Positions 24,765 through 33,260 are shown, numbered from the stretch's first letter. The stretch: 64,000 nucleotides of DNA from Streptomyces sp. VRA16 Mangrove soil (GCF_017377775.1 NZ_JAFVLN010000004.1:186001-250000); one strand, 5' to 3'. The notes: generated by a model not told the origin, from the sequence alone. Program-made: numbers and translations.

Positions 24765-25583
24765 CTAGGCCAGCGGCTCCTGCAGTTCGGTCACCCAGGC
24801 CTCGCGGTCCTCGGGGCACTCCAGGCTGATCTCCCTGGGGTACCCGGCGGAGCGGTGGCCGTGGGCGTCGATCCACGTGGCGAGGGCCTGCTCCGACGGC
24901 AGCACGGCGTCCATCGACCCGCGGTGCACGATCGTCGCCGCGCGTTCGACGGGCGGCAGGTCGAGGACGCTCAGCCCGTCGCGGCCGCCGTCGCGGGGTG
25001 CGGCGGACACCTCGATGCCCGCGTGGACGAGGATGCCGCCGCCGGGCGCGTCCTCGTACCGGGCGACACCGGGTCCCGTCGGCCGGATGCCGGCCTCGTC
25101 GAGCCGCCGGAACAGCTCCTCGTACAGGGGCTGGATGACGGCGCTGATGCTGGACGGCTCGAAGTCCGGTGCGACAGCGGTGAGTTCGGCCACGCGCACG
25201 CGCGGCAGGTTCTTGACGACGACGTCTTCGGTGGGCATGTGTCCCTCGTTCTCGATGGACCGGAGCCGCGCCTCCACCTGGGTCAGCCGGGCCCTGGCCG
25301 CCGCCATCTCCGCCTCCAGGTCGGCGCGGCGCAGGCGCAGCATGGCGCGCAGTTGCTCGGCGTCCACCTTCTCGTCGAGGATCTCCCCGACCTGCTGGAG
25401 GGTGAGGCCGAGGTCCTTGAGCGCGATGATGCGGTTGAGCCGGGCGAGCTGGGCGGCGGTGTAGTGGCGGTAGCCGGTGGCAGGGTCGACGTGGGCCGGG
25501 CGCAGCAGTCCGAGCGCGTCGTAGTGACGCAGCATGCGGACCGACACGCGGCCGTGGCGGGCGAAGTCTCCGATGGTGAACAT
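24765..25583 (-). CDS. MerR-family regulator with GyrI-like effector domain
   Basis: 272 residues starting MFTIGDFARHGRVSVRMLRH, with GGGAG upstream. The MerR HTH (YDALGLLRPAHVDPATGYRHY) and dimerisation helix (LTQVEARLRSIENEG) are followed by an effector domain from about residue 120 that fits the GyrI-like/BmrR C-terminal fold, which binds hydrophobic cationic drugs. Divergent from the secreted SGNH lipase gene; a regulatory link is possible but not shown. No partner pump is adjacent on its own transcript. Confidence 0.88.
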   Translation of the reverse strand: MFTIGDFARHGRVSVRMLRHYDALGLLRPAHVDPATGYRHYTAAQLARLNRIIALKDLGLTLQQVGEILDEKVDAEQLRAMLRLRRADLEAEMAAARARLTQVEARLRSIENEGHMPTEDVVVKNLPRVRVAELTAVAPDFEPSSISAVIQPLYEELFRRLDEAGIRPTGPGVARYEDAPGGGILVHAGIEVSAAPRDGGRDGLSVLDLPPVERAATIVHRGSMDAVLPSEQALATWIDAHGHRSAGYPREISLECPEDREAWVTELQEPLA

Positions 25584-25751
25584 GACGTCTCCCACTCCAC
25601 GGGCTCACACGGTGTCAGGGTCAAGGCGCGGCCCGGCTCCATCATCGCCTTCCTGCCTCGCCGCCTCCTTGGCCCCATTGACGTGCCGCTTTCCCGCCCG
25701 TACGGTCCTCGCGCCGCCCCGCCTCCGCCCCAGACAGAAGGAACGCCTCCC

Positions 25752-27035
25752 ATGCGCCACGGACGTCCGCCCGCGCCCCTCCTGGCCGTGCCCCTGGTGG
25801 GACTGCTCGCCGCGACCGCCCTGCCCGCGCCCGGCACGCCGTCGACCGCCTGGACCGGCACGTGGGCGACCGCGCCGACCGGTGTCCCCGCCACGGACTC
25901 GACGGCGTACGAGGACCAGACGTTGCGGCAGATCGTGCACACCAGCGTCGCCGGGCGCACCCTGCGCGTCTGCTTCACCAACGAGTTCGGCACGGCCCCG
26001 CTCACGATCGGCGAGGCGCGGGTCGCGCTCCGCGCTGCCGGAGGACCGGCGACGGCCGTCGATCCGGCCTCCGACCGGCTGCTGCGCTTCGACGGCGACA
26101 CGTCGACGTCGCTCGCCCCTGGTACCCGACGCTGGAGCGACCCGGTGGCCCTGTCGACGACGGCGGGCGGCGATCTCGTGATCAGCGTCCACCTGCCGGT
26201 CCGCACACCCGCCGACACCGTTCACCCCTCCGCTTTCCGGCACAACTATGTGGCCGCGGGCAATGTGACGGGCAAGCCTGACATCACGCCGACCGCGACG
26301 TTCACCAGTTGGCACTTCCTGTCCGGTGTCGCCGTCGACCGGCGGCCGGGCACGGCGGGCGCGGCGCTCGTCGCGTTCGGGGACTCCATCACCGACGGCT
26401 CCAGCACGCAGATCGACGCGGATCACCGCTGGCCCGACCTGCTCGCCGAACGGCTGCGCGCCGACGGCCGGTGGGCGGACACCGGGGTCCTCAACGCCGG
26501 GATCGGCGGCAACCGGCTGCTGCGCGGCCCGAACCCGCCGACGGGCTCCGAAGCCGAGGCATACGCCACGTGCTTCGGCGAGAGCGGCCTGAAGCGGTTC
26601 GACCGTGACGTCGTGAGCCGGCCTGGGGTGCGGGCGGCCGTGGTGCTGCTGGGCGTCAACGACCTGGGCCACCCGGGCACCACGGCGCCCGCCGACGAGG
26701 AGGTCTCGGCCGCCGAACTCATCGCCGGGCACGAGCAGTTGATTCGTCGCGGGCACGACCGTGGGCTGCGCATGCTGGGCGCGACGATCCTCCCGTTCGG
26801 GAGCGACACGCTCGGCTTCCGCACCCCCGAGCGGGAGGCCGCCCGGCGGGCCGTGAACGAGTGGATCCGCACGAGCGGCGCCTACGACGGGGTCGTGGAC
26901 TTCGACGCGGCCTTGCGCGATCCCGCGTGCCCCGAGCGGCTGTTGTCCGCGTACGACAGCGGCGACGGCCTGCACCCGAACGACGCGGGGATGGCGGCGA
27001 TGGCGGCGGCGTTCCCGCTCGAACTGCTGCGATAG
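25752..27035 (+). CDS. Secreted SGNH/GDSL-family esterase
   Basis: 427 residues starting at ATG 25752, with GAAGGA 9 nt upstream. Residues 1-28 form a Sec signal peptide (MRHGRPPAPLLAVPLVGLLA then ATALPAPG). A beta-rich domain leads to the SGNH fold: VAFGDSITDGSS (Ser212), LNAGIGGNRLL (Gly), VLLGVNDLG (Asn), and DGLHPNDAG (Asp405/His408). The family de-esterifies lipids or acetylated carbohydrates outside the cell. Adjacent alpha-glucosidase suggests a carbohydrate context, weakly. Its stop is only 3 bp from the convergent glucosidase stop. Confidence 0.9.
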   Translation: MRHGRPPAPLLAVPLVGLLAATALPAPGTPSTAWTGTWATAPTGVPATDSTAYEDQTLRQIVHTSVAGRTLRVCFTNEFGTAPLTIGEARVALRAAGGPATAVDPASDRLLRFDGDTSTSLAPGTRRWSDPVALSTTAGGDLVISVHLPVRTPADTVHPSAFRHNYVAAGNVTGKPDITPTATFTSWHFLSGVAVDRRPGTAGAALVAFGDSITDGSSTQIDADHRWPDLLAERLRADGRWADTGVLNAGIGGNRLLRGPNPPTGSEAEAYATCFGESGLKRFDRDVVSRPGVRAAVVLLGVNDLGHPGTTAPADEEVSAAELIAGHEQLIRRGHDRGLRMLGATILPFGSDTLGFRTPEREAARRAVNEWIRTSGAYDGVVDFDAALRDPACPERLLSAYDSGDGLHPNDAGMAAMAAAFPLELLR

Positions 27036-27038
27036 GAA

Positions 27039-28703
27039 TCAGACGGTCTCCCACCAGACCGTGCAGTCGGCGGGCAGTTCGACCTCGCCGTCCTCGACGG
27101 TGACCGGGCTCGACGCGAGCAGCACGGTGCCCGGCGCCGCGATCCGCACCGGGACGCCGGTGGTGTTGACGGTGCAGGCGAATCCGGGGCGCTCGAAGTG
27201 CAGCAGCCCGGCCGGAGCGTCGTCGTGCCAGGTGACGCTGTCCCCGGCGCCGAGTCCGGCCTGCGTGCGCCGCACGGCCAGCGCGGAGCGGTACATCTCC
27301 AGCGTCGAGCCGTCCTGCCCGGTCTGCGCCTCGACGCTCAGTTCGCCCCAGCCCTCCGGCTGCGGCAGCCAGCTGCCGCCGTCACCGAAGCCGTACGAGG
27401 ATCCGGCGCGGGTCCACGGGATCGGCACCCGGCACCCGTCACGGAACCCGTCCTGGCCCTGCGCCCGGAAGAACGAGGGGTCCTGGCGCACCTCGTCCGG
27501 CAGATCCGTGACGTCCGGCAGGCCGAGCTCCTCGCCCTGGTAGACATACGCGGATCCGGGCAGCGCCAGCATCAGCAGCGCCGCCGCACGGGCCCGGCGC
27601 AGCCCCAGTTCCCGGTCGCCCGGCGTGCGGATCTGCGTACCGAGACCGGGCGGGTTGGCGTAGCGCGTCGCGTGCCGGGTGACGTCGTGGTTGGACAGCA
27701 CCCACGTCGCCGGCGCGCCCACCGGACGCATGGCTTCGAGGGAGCGATCGATGACCGTACGCAGTTCGCCGCTGTCCCAACAGGTCGTCAGGTACTGGAA
27801 GTTGAAGGCCTGGTGCAGTTCGTCGGGGCGGACGTAGTTCGCGGTCCGCTCGACCGTCGGCGTCCACGCCTCGGCGACGAAGATGCGCTCGCCGTCATAC
27901 TCGTCGAGGATCTTCCGCCACGAACGGTAGATGTCGTGCACGCCGTCCTGGTCGAAGAACGGCATCACGTCTCCGTGGAGGAGTCGCGACTGCTCCGCGC
28001 CGCCGAGGTCCGGCAGGCCCCCGGCCTTGACCAGGCCGTGCGCGACGTCGATACGGAAGCCGTCGACACCCATGTCCAGCCAGAACCGCAGGATGGAACG
28101 GAACTCGTCGGCGACCGCCGGGTGCTCCCAGTTCAGGTCCGGCTGCTCCGGCGCGAACAGATGCAGATACCAGTCCCCGTCCGGCAGCCGCGTCCACGCC
28201 GGACCGCCGAAGATCGACTCCCAGTCGTTGGGCGGCAATTCACCGTTCTCGCCCTTACCGGGACGGAAGTGGTAGCGGTCGCGCAGCGGCGAACCCGGAC
28301 CCTCCGCGACCGCGCGCCTGAACCACTCGTGCTGGTCCGAGGAATGGTTCGGCACCAGGTCCACGATGATCCGCAGACCCAGCGCGTGCGCGTCACGGAT
28401 CACCGCGTCCGCGTCCAGCAGCGTGCCGTACATCGGGTCGACCGCACGGTAGTCCGCGACGTCGTAACCGCCGTCCGCCTGCGGCGACGCGTAGAACGGC
28501 GACAGCCAGACCGCGTCCACCCCGAGCTCCTTCAGATACGGCAGACGGCGGCGGACGCCTTCCAGATCGCCGGTGCCGTCGCCGTCGCTGTCGGCGAAAC
28601 TGCGCGGGTAGACCTGGTAGATGACGGCGTCCCGCCACCAGTCGGAGGCTTCGCGGGTCGCGGTGGCGGACAGGCATGACGGTTCCACGGAGTGCGGGCT
28701 CAT
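27039..28703 (-). CDS. GH13 alpha-glucosidase (oligo-1,6-glucosidase/AglA type)
   Basis: 554 residues without signal peptide, so intracellular. Conserved GH13 regions are all present: VDLVPNHSSDQH (region I), GFRIDVAHGL (region II, nucleophile Asp219), FVAEAW (region III, Glu278) and WVLSNHDVTRH (region IV, Asp340). The region between matches the GH13 subfamily 30/31-like alpha-glucosidases (YQVYPRSFADSDGDGTGDLEG). It hydrolyses terminal alpha-glucosidic bonds of maltose-like oligosaccharides. In Streptomyces such genes usually follow an ABC sugar importer; none is here, so this copy is isolated. Confidence 0.92.
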   Translation of the reverse strand: MSPHSVEPSCLSATATREASDWWRDAVIYQVYPRSFADSDGDGTGDLEGVRRRLPYLKELGVDAVWLSPFYASPQADGGYDVADYRAVDPMYGTLLDADAVIRDAHALGLRIIVDLVPNHSSDQHEWFRRAVAEGPGSPLRDRYHFRPGKGENGELPPNDWESIFGGPAWTRLPDGDWYLHLFAPEQPDLNWEHPAVADEFRSILRFWLDMGVDGFRIDVAHGLVKAGGLPDLGGAEQSRLLHGDVMPFFDQDGVHDIYRSWRKILDEYDGERIFVAEAWTPTVERTANYVRPDELHQAFNFQYLTTCWDSGELRTVIDRSLEAMRPVGAPATWVLSNHDVTRHATRYANPPGLGTQIRTPGDRELGLRRARAAALLMLALPGSAYVYQGEELGLPDVTDLPDEVRQDPSFFRAQGQDGFRDGCRVPIPWTRAGSSYGFGDGGSWLPQPEGWGELSVEAQTGQDGSTLEMYRSALAVRRTQAGLGAGDSVTWHDDAPAGLLHFERPGFACTVNTTGVPVRIAAPGTVLLASSPVTVEDGEVELPADCTVWWETV

Positions 28704-29042
28704 CCGGACAAGGTAGAAGAAGCCGGACGCCGGTGGGCCTTGAACGCGCGGGCGCGGCAATCCGTATGCTGCTGTGAGTCCGTACTCCTCACGACGGCGT
28801 CTTCAGGACGCGCGTCGTACGGGGCGGACGACGACGGGGGCCGTGCGGGAGGTACGGATGGTGCGCAGAACGCACCGCTGAGGCGGGCGGTTCGGCCGTG
28901 GTGTGCCGACCGTTGATCACGCATCGCATTTCTCTGGATATCAATCCATTCCTTTTACTGCGCTCGGAGTTGCGCTCACGCCTGCCCGAAAACAGGCCGA
29001 AAAGCGGCTCGGAGAATTATTTCCGGATGTTTTCGTTCCTCG
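28704..29042. other. Intergenic region upstream of the candidate peptide locus, AT-richer than neighbours
   Basis: No gene recognised. From about 28918 the sequence becomes markedly AT-richer than the rest of the window (for example GGATATCAATCCATTCC and GAGAATTATTTCCGG). Such a drop is common in Streptomyces regulatory regions and in acquired DNA. It holds the alpha-glucosidase promoter at its left end. Confidence 0.5.
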
Positions 29043-29071
29043 TTGACAGGGCCGTTCCGGGGCGCCAATGC
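29043..29071 (+). promoter_or_regulatory. Candidate sigma70-like promoter of the peptide operon
   Basis: TTGACA (29043-29048) is a consensus -35 box, followed after 17 bp by CAATGC (29066-29071) as a plausible -10. It lies 65 bp upstream of the small peptide gene start at 29136. Confidence 0.45.
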
Positions 29072-29135
29072 TGGGCACGTCACCAGCGATTCCGGGAATT
29101 CGCAGAACTCCAATCGGTTCGAGAGGAGGAACGCC

Positions 29136-29216
29136 ATGAAGAAGATTTCCGTCCGCAAGGCCGGTCCGATCCGTCTGACCACGTCCTGCTACTACCTCTG
29201 CGGCGACGCCGCGTAG
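29136..29216 (+). CDS. Candidate RiPP precursor peptide, 26 residues
   Basis: A 27-codon frame including its stop. The N-terminal part is MKKISVRKAGPIRLTTS, basic and leader-like; the end is CYYLCGDAA, with two cysteines framing Tyr-Tyr-Leu. The ribosome binding site is one of the best in the window (GAGAGGAGG, 6 nt before ATG). The frame stops before a hairpin (29229-29265), after which come an M50 protease with a PqqD-like domain, a TPR protein and a flavin reductase. Short basic leader, Cys/Tyr/Thr-rich tail, hairpin, then a peptide-binding protease is the usual layout of a ribosomally made, modified peptide. I do not recognise the family. Alternative: a regulatory leader peptide whose Cys codons sense cysteine supply. 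Confidence 0.65.
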   Translation: MKKISVRKAGPIRLTTSCYYLCGDAA

Positions 29217-29228
29217 GTCCTGCCCACG

Positions 29229-29265
29229 GATCGGAGCCGGGCCACCTCCGGGACCGGCTCCGATC
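29229..29265 (+). terminator. Hairpin between peptide gene and downstream enzymes (attenuator)
   Basis: Arms GATCGGAGCCGG (29229-29240) and CCGGCTCCGATC (29254-29265) pair perfectly over 12 bp with a 13-nt loop, followed by TCCCCTTCC. It begins 12 bp after the peptide stop. As in many RiPP operons it may act as a partial terminator that keeps precursor mRNA in excess over the enzyme mRNA. Confidence 0.7.
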
Positions 29266-29299
29266 TCCCCTTCCGAGAGAGCGCAGGGAGGTACGCCGG

Positions 29300-30505
29300 A
29301 TGGGCGCAACCGTTCGTCTGCACCGGCTCACGATGGTCGCCGAGGACGACGGAGTGATGATCGGCCGGCCCGACATCGGTTCGTACGCCGTGTTCCCCGA
29401 GGAGGGGGCACAGGTGCTGCGGATGTTCGCCGAAGGGGCGCGCGTCGAGGACGTCACCGACTGGTACGAGCGGGCCTGCGGCGCGCCGCTGGACCTGGAA
29501 GACTTGATGGAAACCCTTGCGGAGCTGGGGTTTCTGCGCACCGGCGAGGCGGCCGTGGAGGAGACCCGGGTGCGCTGGCAGCGGCTCGGGCAGCTGGCGT
29601 TCTCGTGGCCGGCCTGGATCGCGTACGGCGTTGTGGCGGTGGCCGCGGCGGCCGTGATGGTGCGCGACCCGGGGCTTCGGCCCTCGTACCACCAGATGTT
29701 CTTCACGCACTACGTGTCGCTGATCCCGCTCACCGTCTTCGCGCTCGCCATCCCGTGCATCGTGATCCACGAGGGCGCGCACGCGCTCGCGGGACGGCGG
29801 CTCGGTCTTCCGTCGACGCTCGGGATCGGCCGCAGGCTCTACTACCTGGTCGCCGAGACCCGGCTCGATTCACTGCTGAGCGTGGCGCGCCGGAAACGCT
29901 ATCTGCCGTTCTGCGCGGGCATGGTGGCCGATGTCGTACTGCTGAGTTCGCTGACATTGCTGTCGCTCGCCCTCGAAGCACTCGGATTTCCCGCATGGGT
30001 GCACAAACTGTGTCTCGCTGTCGCATTCACCTGTGTGCTCCGGCTCATCTGGCAATTCCTGTTCTATTTGGAGACCGATCTCTATTACGTGGTGACGACC
30101 GCGGCCCGCTGTACGGATCTGCAGAACGCGACGCGGTTCCGGATCCGTGGCGGGGTACGGCGGTTGCTGCGCCGCCCGGCGCCCGTCGCCGACTTCGAGT
30201 GGACCGAGCGCGACCGTGCGGTGGCCCGCTGGTACGCGCCGCTGCTCGTCGCCGGATACGGGTTCTCGCTGGCCTCGCTGGCCTGGGCGGGACTGCCCAC
30301 GGCGGTGCACTTCTGGTCGACGGTCGCGGGGCGGCTCGGCGGCACCGACGTGCCGTTCTGGGACCTGTTCGACGCGGCCGTGTTCATCGCGCTGTCCGGG
30401 CTGCAGCTCGGGCTGCTCGTCCACGTGACGCTGCGGGACCGGCGCGGCCGCCGCACCGCGCGCGCCACCACGCCCGAACCTCAACCTCAAGGAGACCCGG
30501 CATGA
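29300..30505 (+). CDS. PqqD-like domain fused to M50-type membrane metalloprotease
   Basis: 401 residues; GGGAGG lies 8 nt before the ATG. Residues ~1-85 look like a PqqD/RRE-type winged helix (DGVMIGRPDIGSYAVFPEEG ... LDLEDLMETLAELGFLR), the domain that binds RiPP leader peptides. From ~100 on it is a polytopic membrane protein with IPCIVIHEGAHALAGRRLGL, giving the zinc motif H157-E158-x-x-H161, and FYLETDLYYVVTTAARCTDL, where Asp260 sits at the third-ligand position of M50 (usual DGYYVL). The family includes peptide zinc metalloproteases next to peptide-antibiotic genes (YydH type). Likely role is leader removal or processing of the 26-residue peptide at the membrane. Couples to the next gene by ATGA. 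Confidence 0.8.
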   Translation: MGATVRLHRLTMVAEDDGVMIGRPDIGSYAVFPEEGAQVLRMFAEGARVEDVTDWYERACGAPLDLEDLMETLAELGFLRTGEAAVEETRVRWQRLGQLAFSWPAWIAYGVVAVAAAAVMVRDPGLRPSYHQMFFTHYVSLIPLTVFALAIPCIVIHEGAHALAGRRLGLPSTLGIGRRLYYLVAETRLDSLLSVARRKRYLPFCAGMVADVVLLSSLTLLSLALEALGFPAWVHKLCLAVAFTCVLRLIWQFLFYLETDLYYVVTTAARCTDLQNATRFRIRGGVRRLLRRPAPVADFEWTERDRAVARWYAPLLVAGYGFSLASLAWAGLPTAVHFWSTVAGRLGGTDVPFWDLFDAAVFIALSGLQLGLLVHVTLRDRRGRRTARATTPEPQPQGDPA

Positions 30506-32703
30506 CCTCCACGACACACCCGGCACGGCACTGGTGGCTCGACGCCGCCGCACGGACCACCGACGGTGAGCCCCCGCCCGCCGCCACCCTGACCGTCCGC
30601 TGTCACCGGCGGTTGCGCGGCCCGTTCACCGGCGCGCACTTCCTGCTCCATCAGGCGGTACCCCAACTGGTCGAGCGGGACAGTGAGTTGGTCGCGGCGG
30701 CGCGCGCCCTGGAGGTGGAGTCGATCGCACCCGAACTGATGGGTCTGGTGCCGACGCCGCCGCAGACGCTCACCAATCTCGCCGTCGCGAAGGAGCGCAC
30801 CCGCTTCTATCCGGCGACCCGCGCCCTGCGCATCGCCCACGGAGTCGCCGAACTCCTCATGGACTGGGCACGGTCCGCGCACCCCAAGGGCGTGACCCTC
30901 GCCTTCCGCGGCCTCGACGACGCCGACCCCACGGACCGTGATCTGGTGGCCGCGCTGCTGCGCCGCTGCGATCCCGCCGCCTTGACCGTGGTCGTGGACG
31001 GCGCGGGGGCCGCCGACGATCTGCTCGGCAAGGCATTGTCCGCGCACGCCCACCGCGCGCCCCGACTCCCCTTCTCGGACGGTGAGTTGCTGCCCGACGG
31101 CGACCCGGCGCAGCAGTACGTCGACGCCGACGGCACCAGTGACGCCCCCCGGCTGCGCCGCGCCTACGACGCACTGCCGGCCGACGAGCGGGCCCGCCGG
31201 CACTCCGCACGGGCCGCACTGCTCGCCGGCCGGAACGAGCCGACGCTGCGGCTCGGCGCGATCCCGTACCACCTGGAGCGCGGCACCGATCCGCGCGGCG
31301 CGGGCGTCGCGGCACTGGTCGAGGCGGTCACCGCCTGCTTCGACAAGGGGTTCTACGAGGCGGTGATCGACCTCGCCGAGCGCGGGCGCGCGCTGCTCGG
31401 CCCCGGCGACACGTCACGCACGTACTGGAATCTCACGCACAAGATCGGGGCGTGCCTGTGCTATCTGGGGCGCGGGCACGACGCGTTCGCGTACTTCGAG
31501 GAGATGCGGCGCGGGTCGACGTCGCCGGACGTCCACATGGGCACGGCGTATCTGATGGCGATGCTGTACACGCGGTTCCTGCCCAAGGACGACCACGACG
31601 AGGATCTCGCGCTGGCCTGGGTGAACACGGCGATCTCGATCGCGGACGTGCACCCCGAGCCGCGCAAGCGGATCCTGGTCCGGGCGTTCATGCGCAACGC
31701 GCGCGCCCTCGTCGAACTGCACCGCGGCGACGTCGACAGGTCGCTCGCGCTCGTCGACGAGGCGATGGCCATCACCGACGAGGAGTTCGGGCCCGACGAG
31801 CAACTCCTGCACCGCAGCGTCCTGTTGTACAACCGGGCGCAGGTGCGCGGGGCCCGGCACGACCACGTGGACTCGTTGCGCGACTACGACGAGGTGATCG
31901 GCCGCGACCCCGACTACGGCGACTACTACTTCGAGCGGGCCGCACAGCACCGGGCGCTGGGCCGGCACCGGGAGGCGCTCACCGACTACGCGTCGGCGAT
32001 CCGGCTCTCGCCGCCGTTCTACGAGGCGCACTTCAACCGGGCCGACCTGCTGCGGGAGCTCGGCGACGAGGCGGGCGCGCTGCGCGACCTGGACCACGCC
32101 CTCGACCTGGAACCCGAGCATGTCGATTCACTGGTCCACCGGGCGGACCTGTATCTGGGGCGCGGTGACCTCGACCGGGCGGCGGCCGACATCGACCGCG
32201 GTCTCGTACTCGCCCCGGACCATCCACAACTCCTGGCCGCCCGGGGCGCGTTGGCGGCCGATCGGGGCGACACGGAGACCGCGTACGACAGTTACTCGGC
32301 GGCGCTGCGGGCCGACCCGGCGTGCGTGGCGGCCTGGGCCAACCGTGCCGTCCTCGCTTTCGAGGCCGGGCAGCCGGGGCAGGCGGTCGACGACCTGGAC
32401 GCGGCGCTCGCGCTGGCCGACGACACGGAGCTGCGGGTCAACCGGGCCGTGGCGCTGCAGGCGCTCGGCGAGCACCGGCGGGCCGCCGACGACCTGGACC
32501 GGGCGGTGCACTCCGCGTCCGGTGCCCCCGACCCCGAACTCCTCTTTCTGCGCGGCCTCAGCCGCCACGCCCTCGGCGAGGAGACCGCGGCGCTGACGGA
32601 CTGGCGCGCCCATCTGGCCGCGTACGCGTCCGTCGACGCCTCCCCGCACGCCGCGGAGATCCACGAGCGTGCCGGGGCCGCGCTGCGGGAGGGGGCGGCG
32701 TGA
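30502..32703 (+). CDS. TPR protein with degenerate NTPase-like N-terminal domain
   Basis: 733 residues. The N-terminal ~250 resemble the centre of a STAND/AAA-type NTPase: AHGVAELLMDWARSAHPKGV then TLAFRGLDDADPTDRDLVAAL look like sensor/Walker B strands, but no P-loop (GxxGxGKT/S) is present. Residues ~260-720 are a long run of TPRs (for example DYYFERAAQHRALGRHREAL, HFNRADLLRELGDEAGALRD, HRADLYLGRGDLDRAAADID). It starts within the stop codon of the protease gene and ends within the start of the flavin reductase, so all three are made together. Probable scaffold or peptide/partner-recognition protein of the pathway; soluble. Confidence 0.78.
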   Translation: MTSTTHPARHWWLDAAARTTDGEPPPAATLTVRCHRRLRGPFTGAHFLLHQAVPQLVERDSELVAAARALEVESIAPELMGLVPTPPQTLTNLAVAKERTRFYPATRALRIAHGVAELLMDWARSAHPKGVTLAFRGLDDADPTDRDLVAALLRRCDPAALTVVVDGAGAADDLLGKALSAHAHRAPRLPFSDGELLPDGDPAQQYVDADGTSDAPRLRRAYDALPADERARRHSARAALLAGRNEPTLRLGAIPYHLERGTDPRGAGVAALVEAVTACFDKGFYEAVIDLAERGRALLGPGDTSRTYWNLTHKIGACLCYLGRGHDAFAYFEEMRRGSTSPDVHMGTAYLMAMLYTRFLPKDDHDEDLALAWVNTAISIADVHPEPRKRILVRAFMRNARALVELHRGDVDRSLALVDEAMAITDEEFGPDEQLLHRSVLLYNRAQVRGARHDHVDSLRDYDEVIGRDPDYGDYYFERAAQHRALGRHREALTDYASAIRLSPPFYEAHFNRADLLRELGDEAGALRDLDHALDLEPEHVDSLVHRADLYLGRGDLDRAAADIDRGLVLAPDHPQLLAARGALAADRGDTETAYDSYSAALRADPACVAAWANRAVLAFEAGQPGQAVDDLDAALALADDTELRVNRAVALQALGEHRRAADDLDRAVHSASGAPDPELLFLRGLSRHALGEETAALTDWRAHLAAYASVDASPHAAEIHERAGAALREGAA

Positions 32704-33260
32704 GCACGACCGACGAGCCGGACACGGCGACGGCGCGGACCGCCGCCCCCGCCGTGCGGCTGCTCGAACCGGCCCGCGCCGACCTCGTCCGGTCCGTGCT
32801 GCGGCGGCACGCCAAGGGTGTCGCCGTGGTCACGGTCGGCGGGGAGCGCCCCGTCGGGTTCTGTGTGACGTCGCTGGCCTCGCTCTCCCTCGAACCGCCG
32901 CTGATGTCGTTCACGGTCGGGCTGCGCTCCGCGTCGTGGGGCGCGGTGCGGGACGCGACCTGGGTGATGGTGCAGCTGCTCGCCGAGGGGCAGGCGGAGG
33001 TGGCGCGGGTCTTCGCGGGGCCGGGAGCGTCCCGGTTCGGCCCCGCGACGCGCTGGCACCCGGACCCGCTGGGCCTTCCCGCCCTTGAGGGGGTCCTCGC
33101 CCGGTTCGTGCTGACGCCGGTCAGCTTCCGGCCGGTCGGCGACCACGCGCTGGTGATCGGGCTCGTGGTGCGGGCGGCCCGGGTCACGGACGCGGGGCCG
33201 CTGGTCCACCATGACGGGGAATTCATCGGTCTGCCGGTCACCATGAGCGGGCCGCACTGA
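32700..33260 (+). CDS. Flavin reductase-like FMN-binding protein
   Basis: 186 residues starting at GTG 32700, overlapping the TPR stop (GTGA). The core FADLVRSVLRRHAKGVAVVT type region reads ADLVRSVLRRHAKGVAVVTV, then PVGFCVTSLASLSLEPPLMS and SASWGAVRDATWVMVQLLAE, and ends in HHDGEFIGLP: the DIM6/NTAB flavin reductase fold that binds FMN and reduces it with NAD(P)H. Usually the partner of a flavin-dependent monooxygenase, but none is nearby. Being the last gene of the candidate peptide operon, it might directly reduce or oxidise a peptide side chain or supply FMNH2. Function is inferred from position. Confidence 0.85.
   Translation: MSTTDEPDTATARTAAPAVRLLEPARADLVRSVLRRHAKGVAVVTVGGERPVGFCVTSLASLSLEPPLMSFTVGLRSASWGAVRDATWVMVQLLAEGQAEVARVFAGPGASRFGPATRWHPDPLGLPALEGVLARFVLTPVSFRPVGDHALVIGLVVRAARVTDAGPLVHHDGEFIGLPVTMSGPH

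Noticed and set aside
28898..29299. Extension of the M50 protease frame upstream through the peptide gene
   Set aside because: The PqqD-like domain begins at the ATG at 29300, which has a good RBS; the upstream part is AT-rich, low-complexity and overlaps the hairpin and the peptide gene.
29136..33260. Assignment of the peptide locus to lanthipeptide, lasso peptide, thiopeptide or sactipeptide classes
   Set aside because: No dehydratase/cyclase, asparagine-synthetase-like cyclase, YcaO or radical SAM gene is present in or next to the operon.
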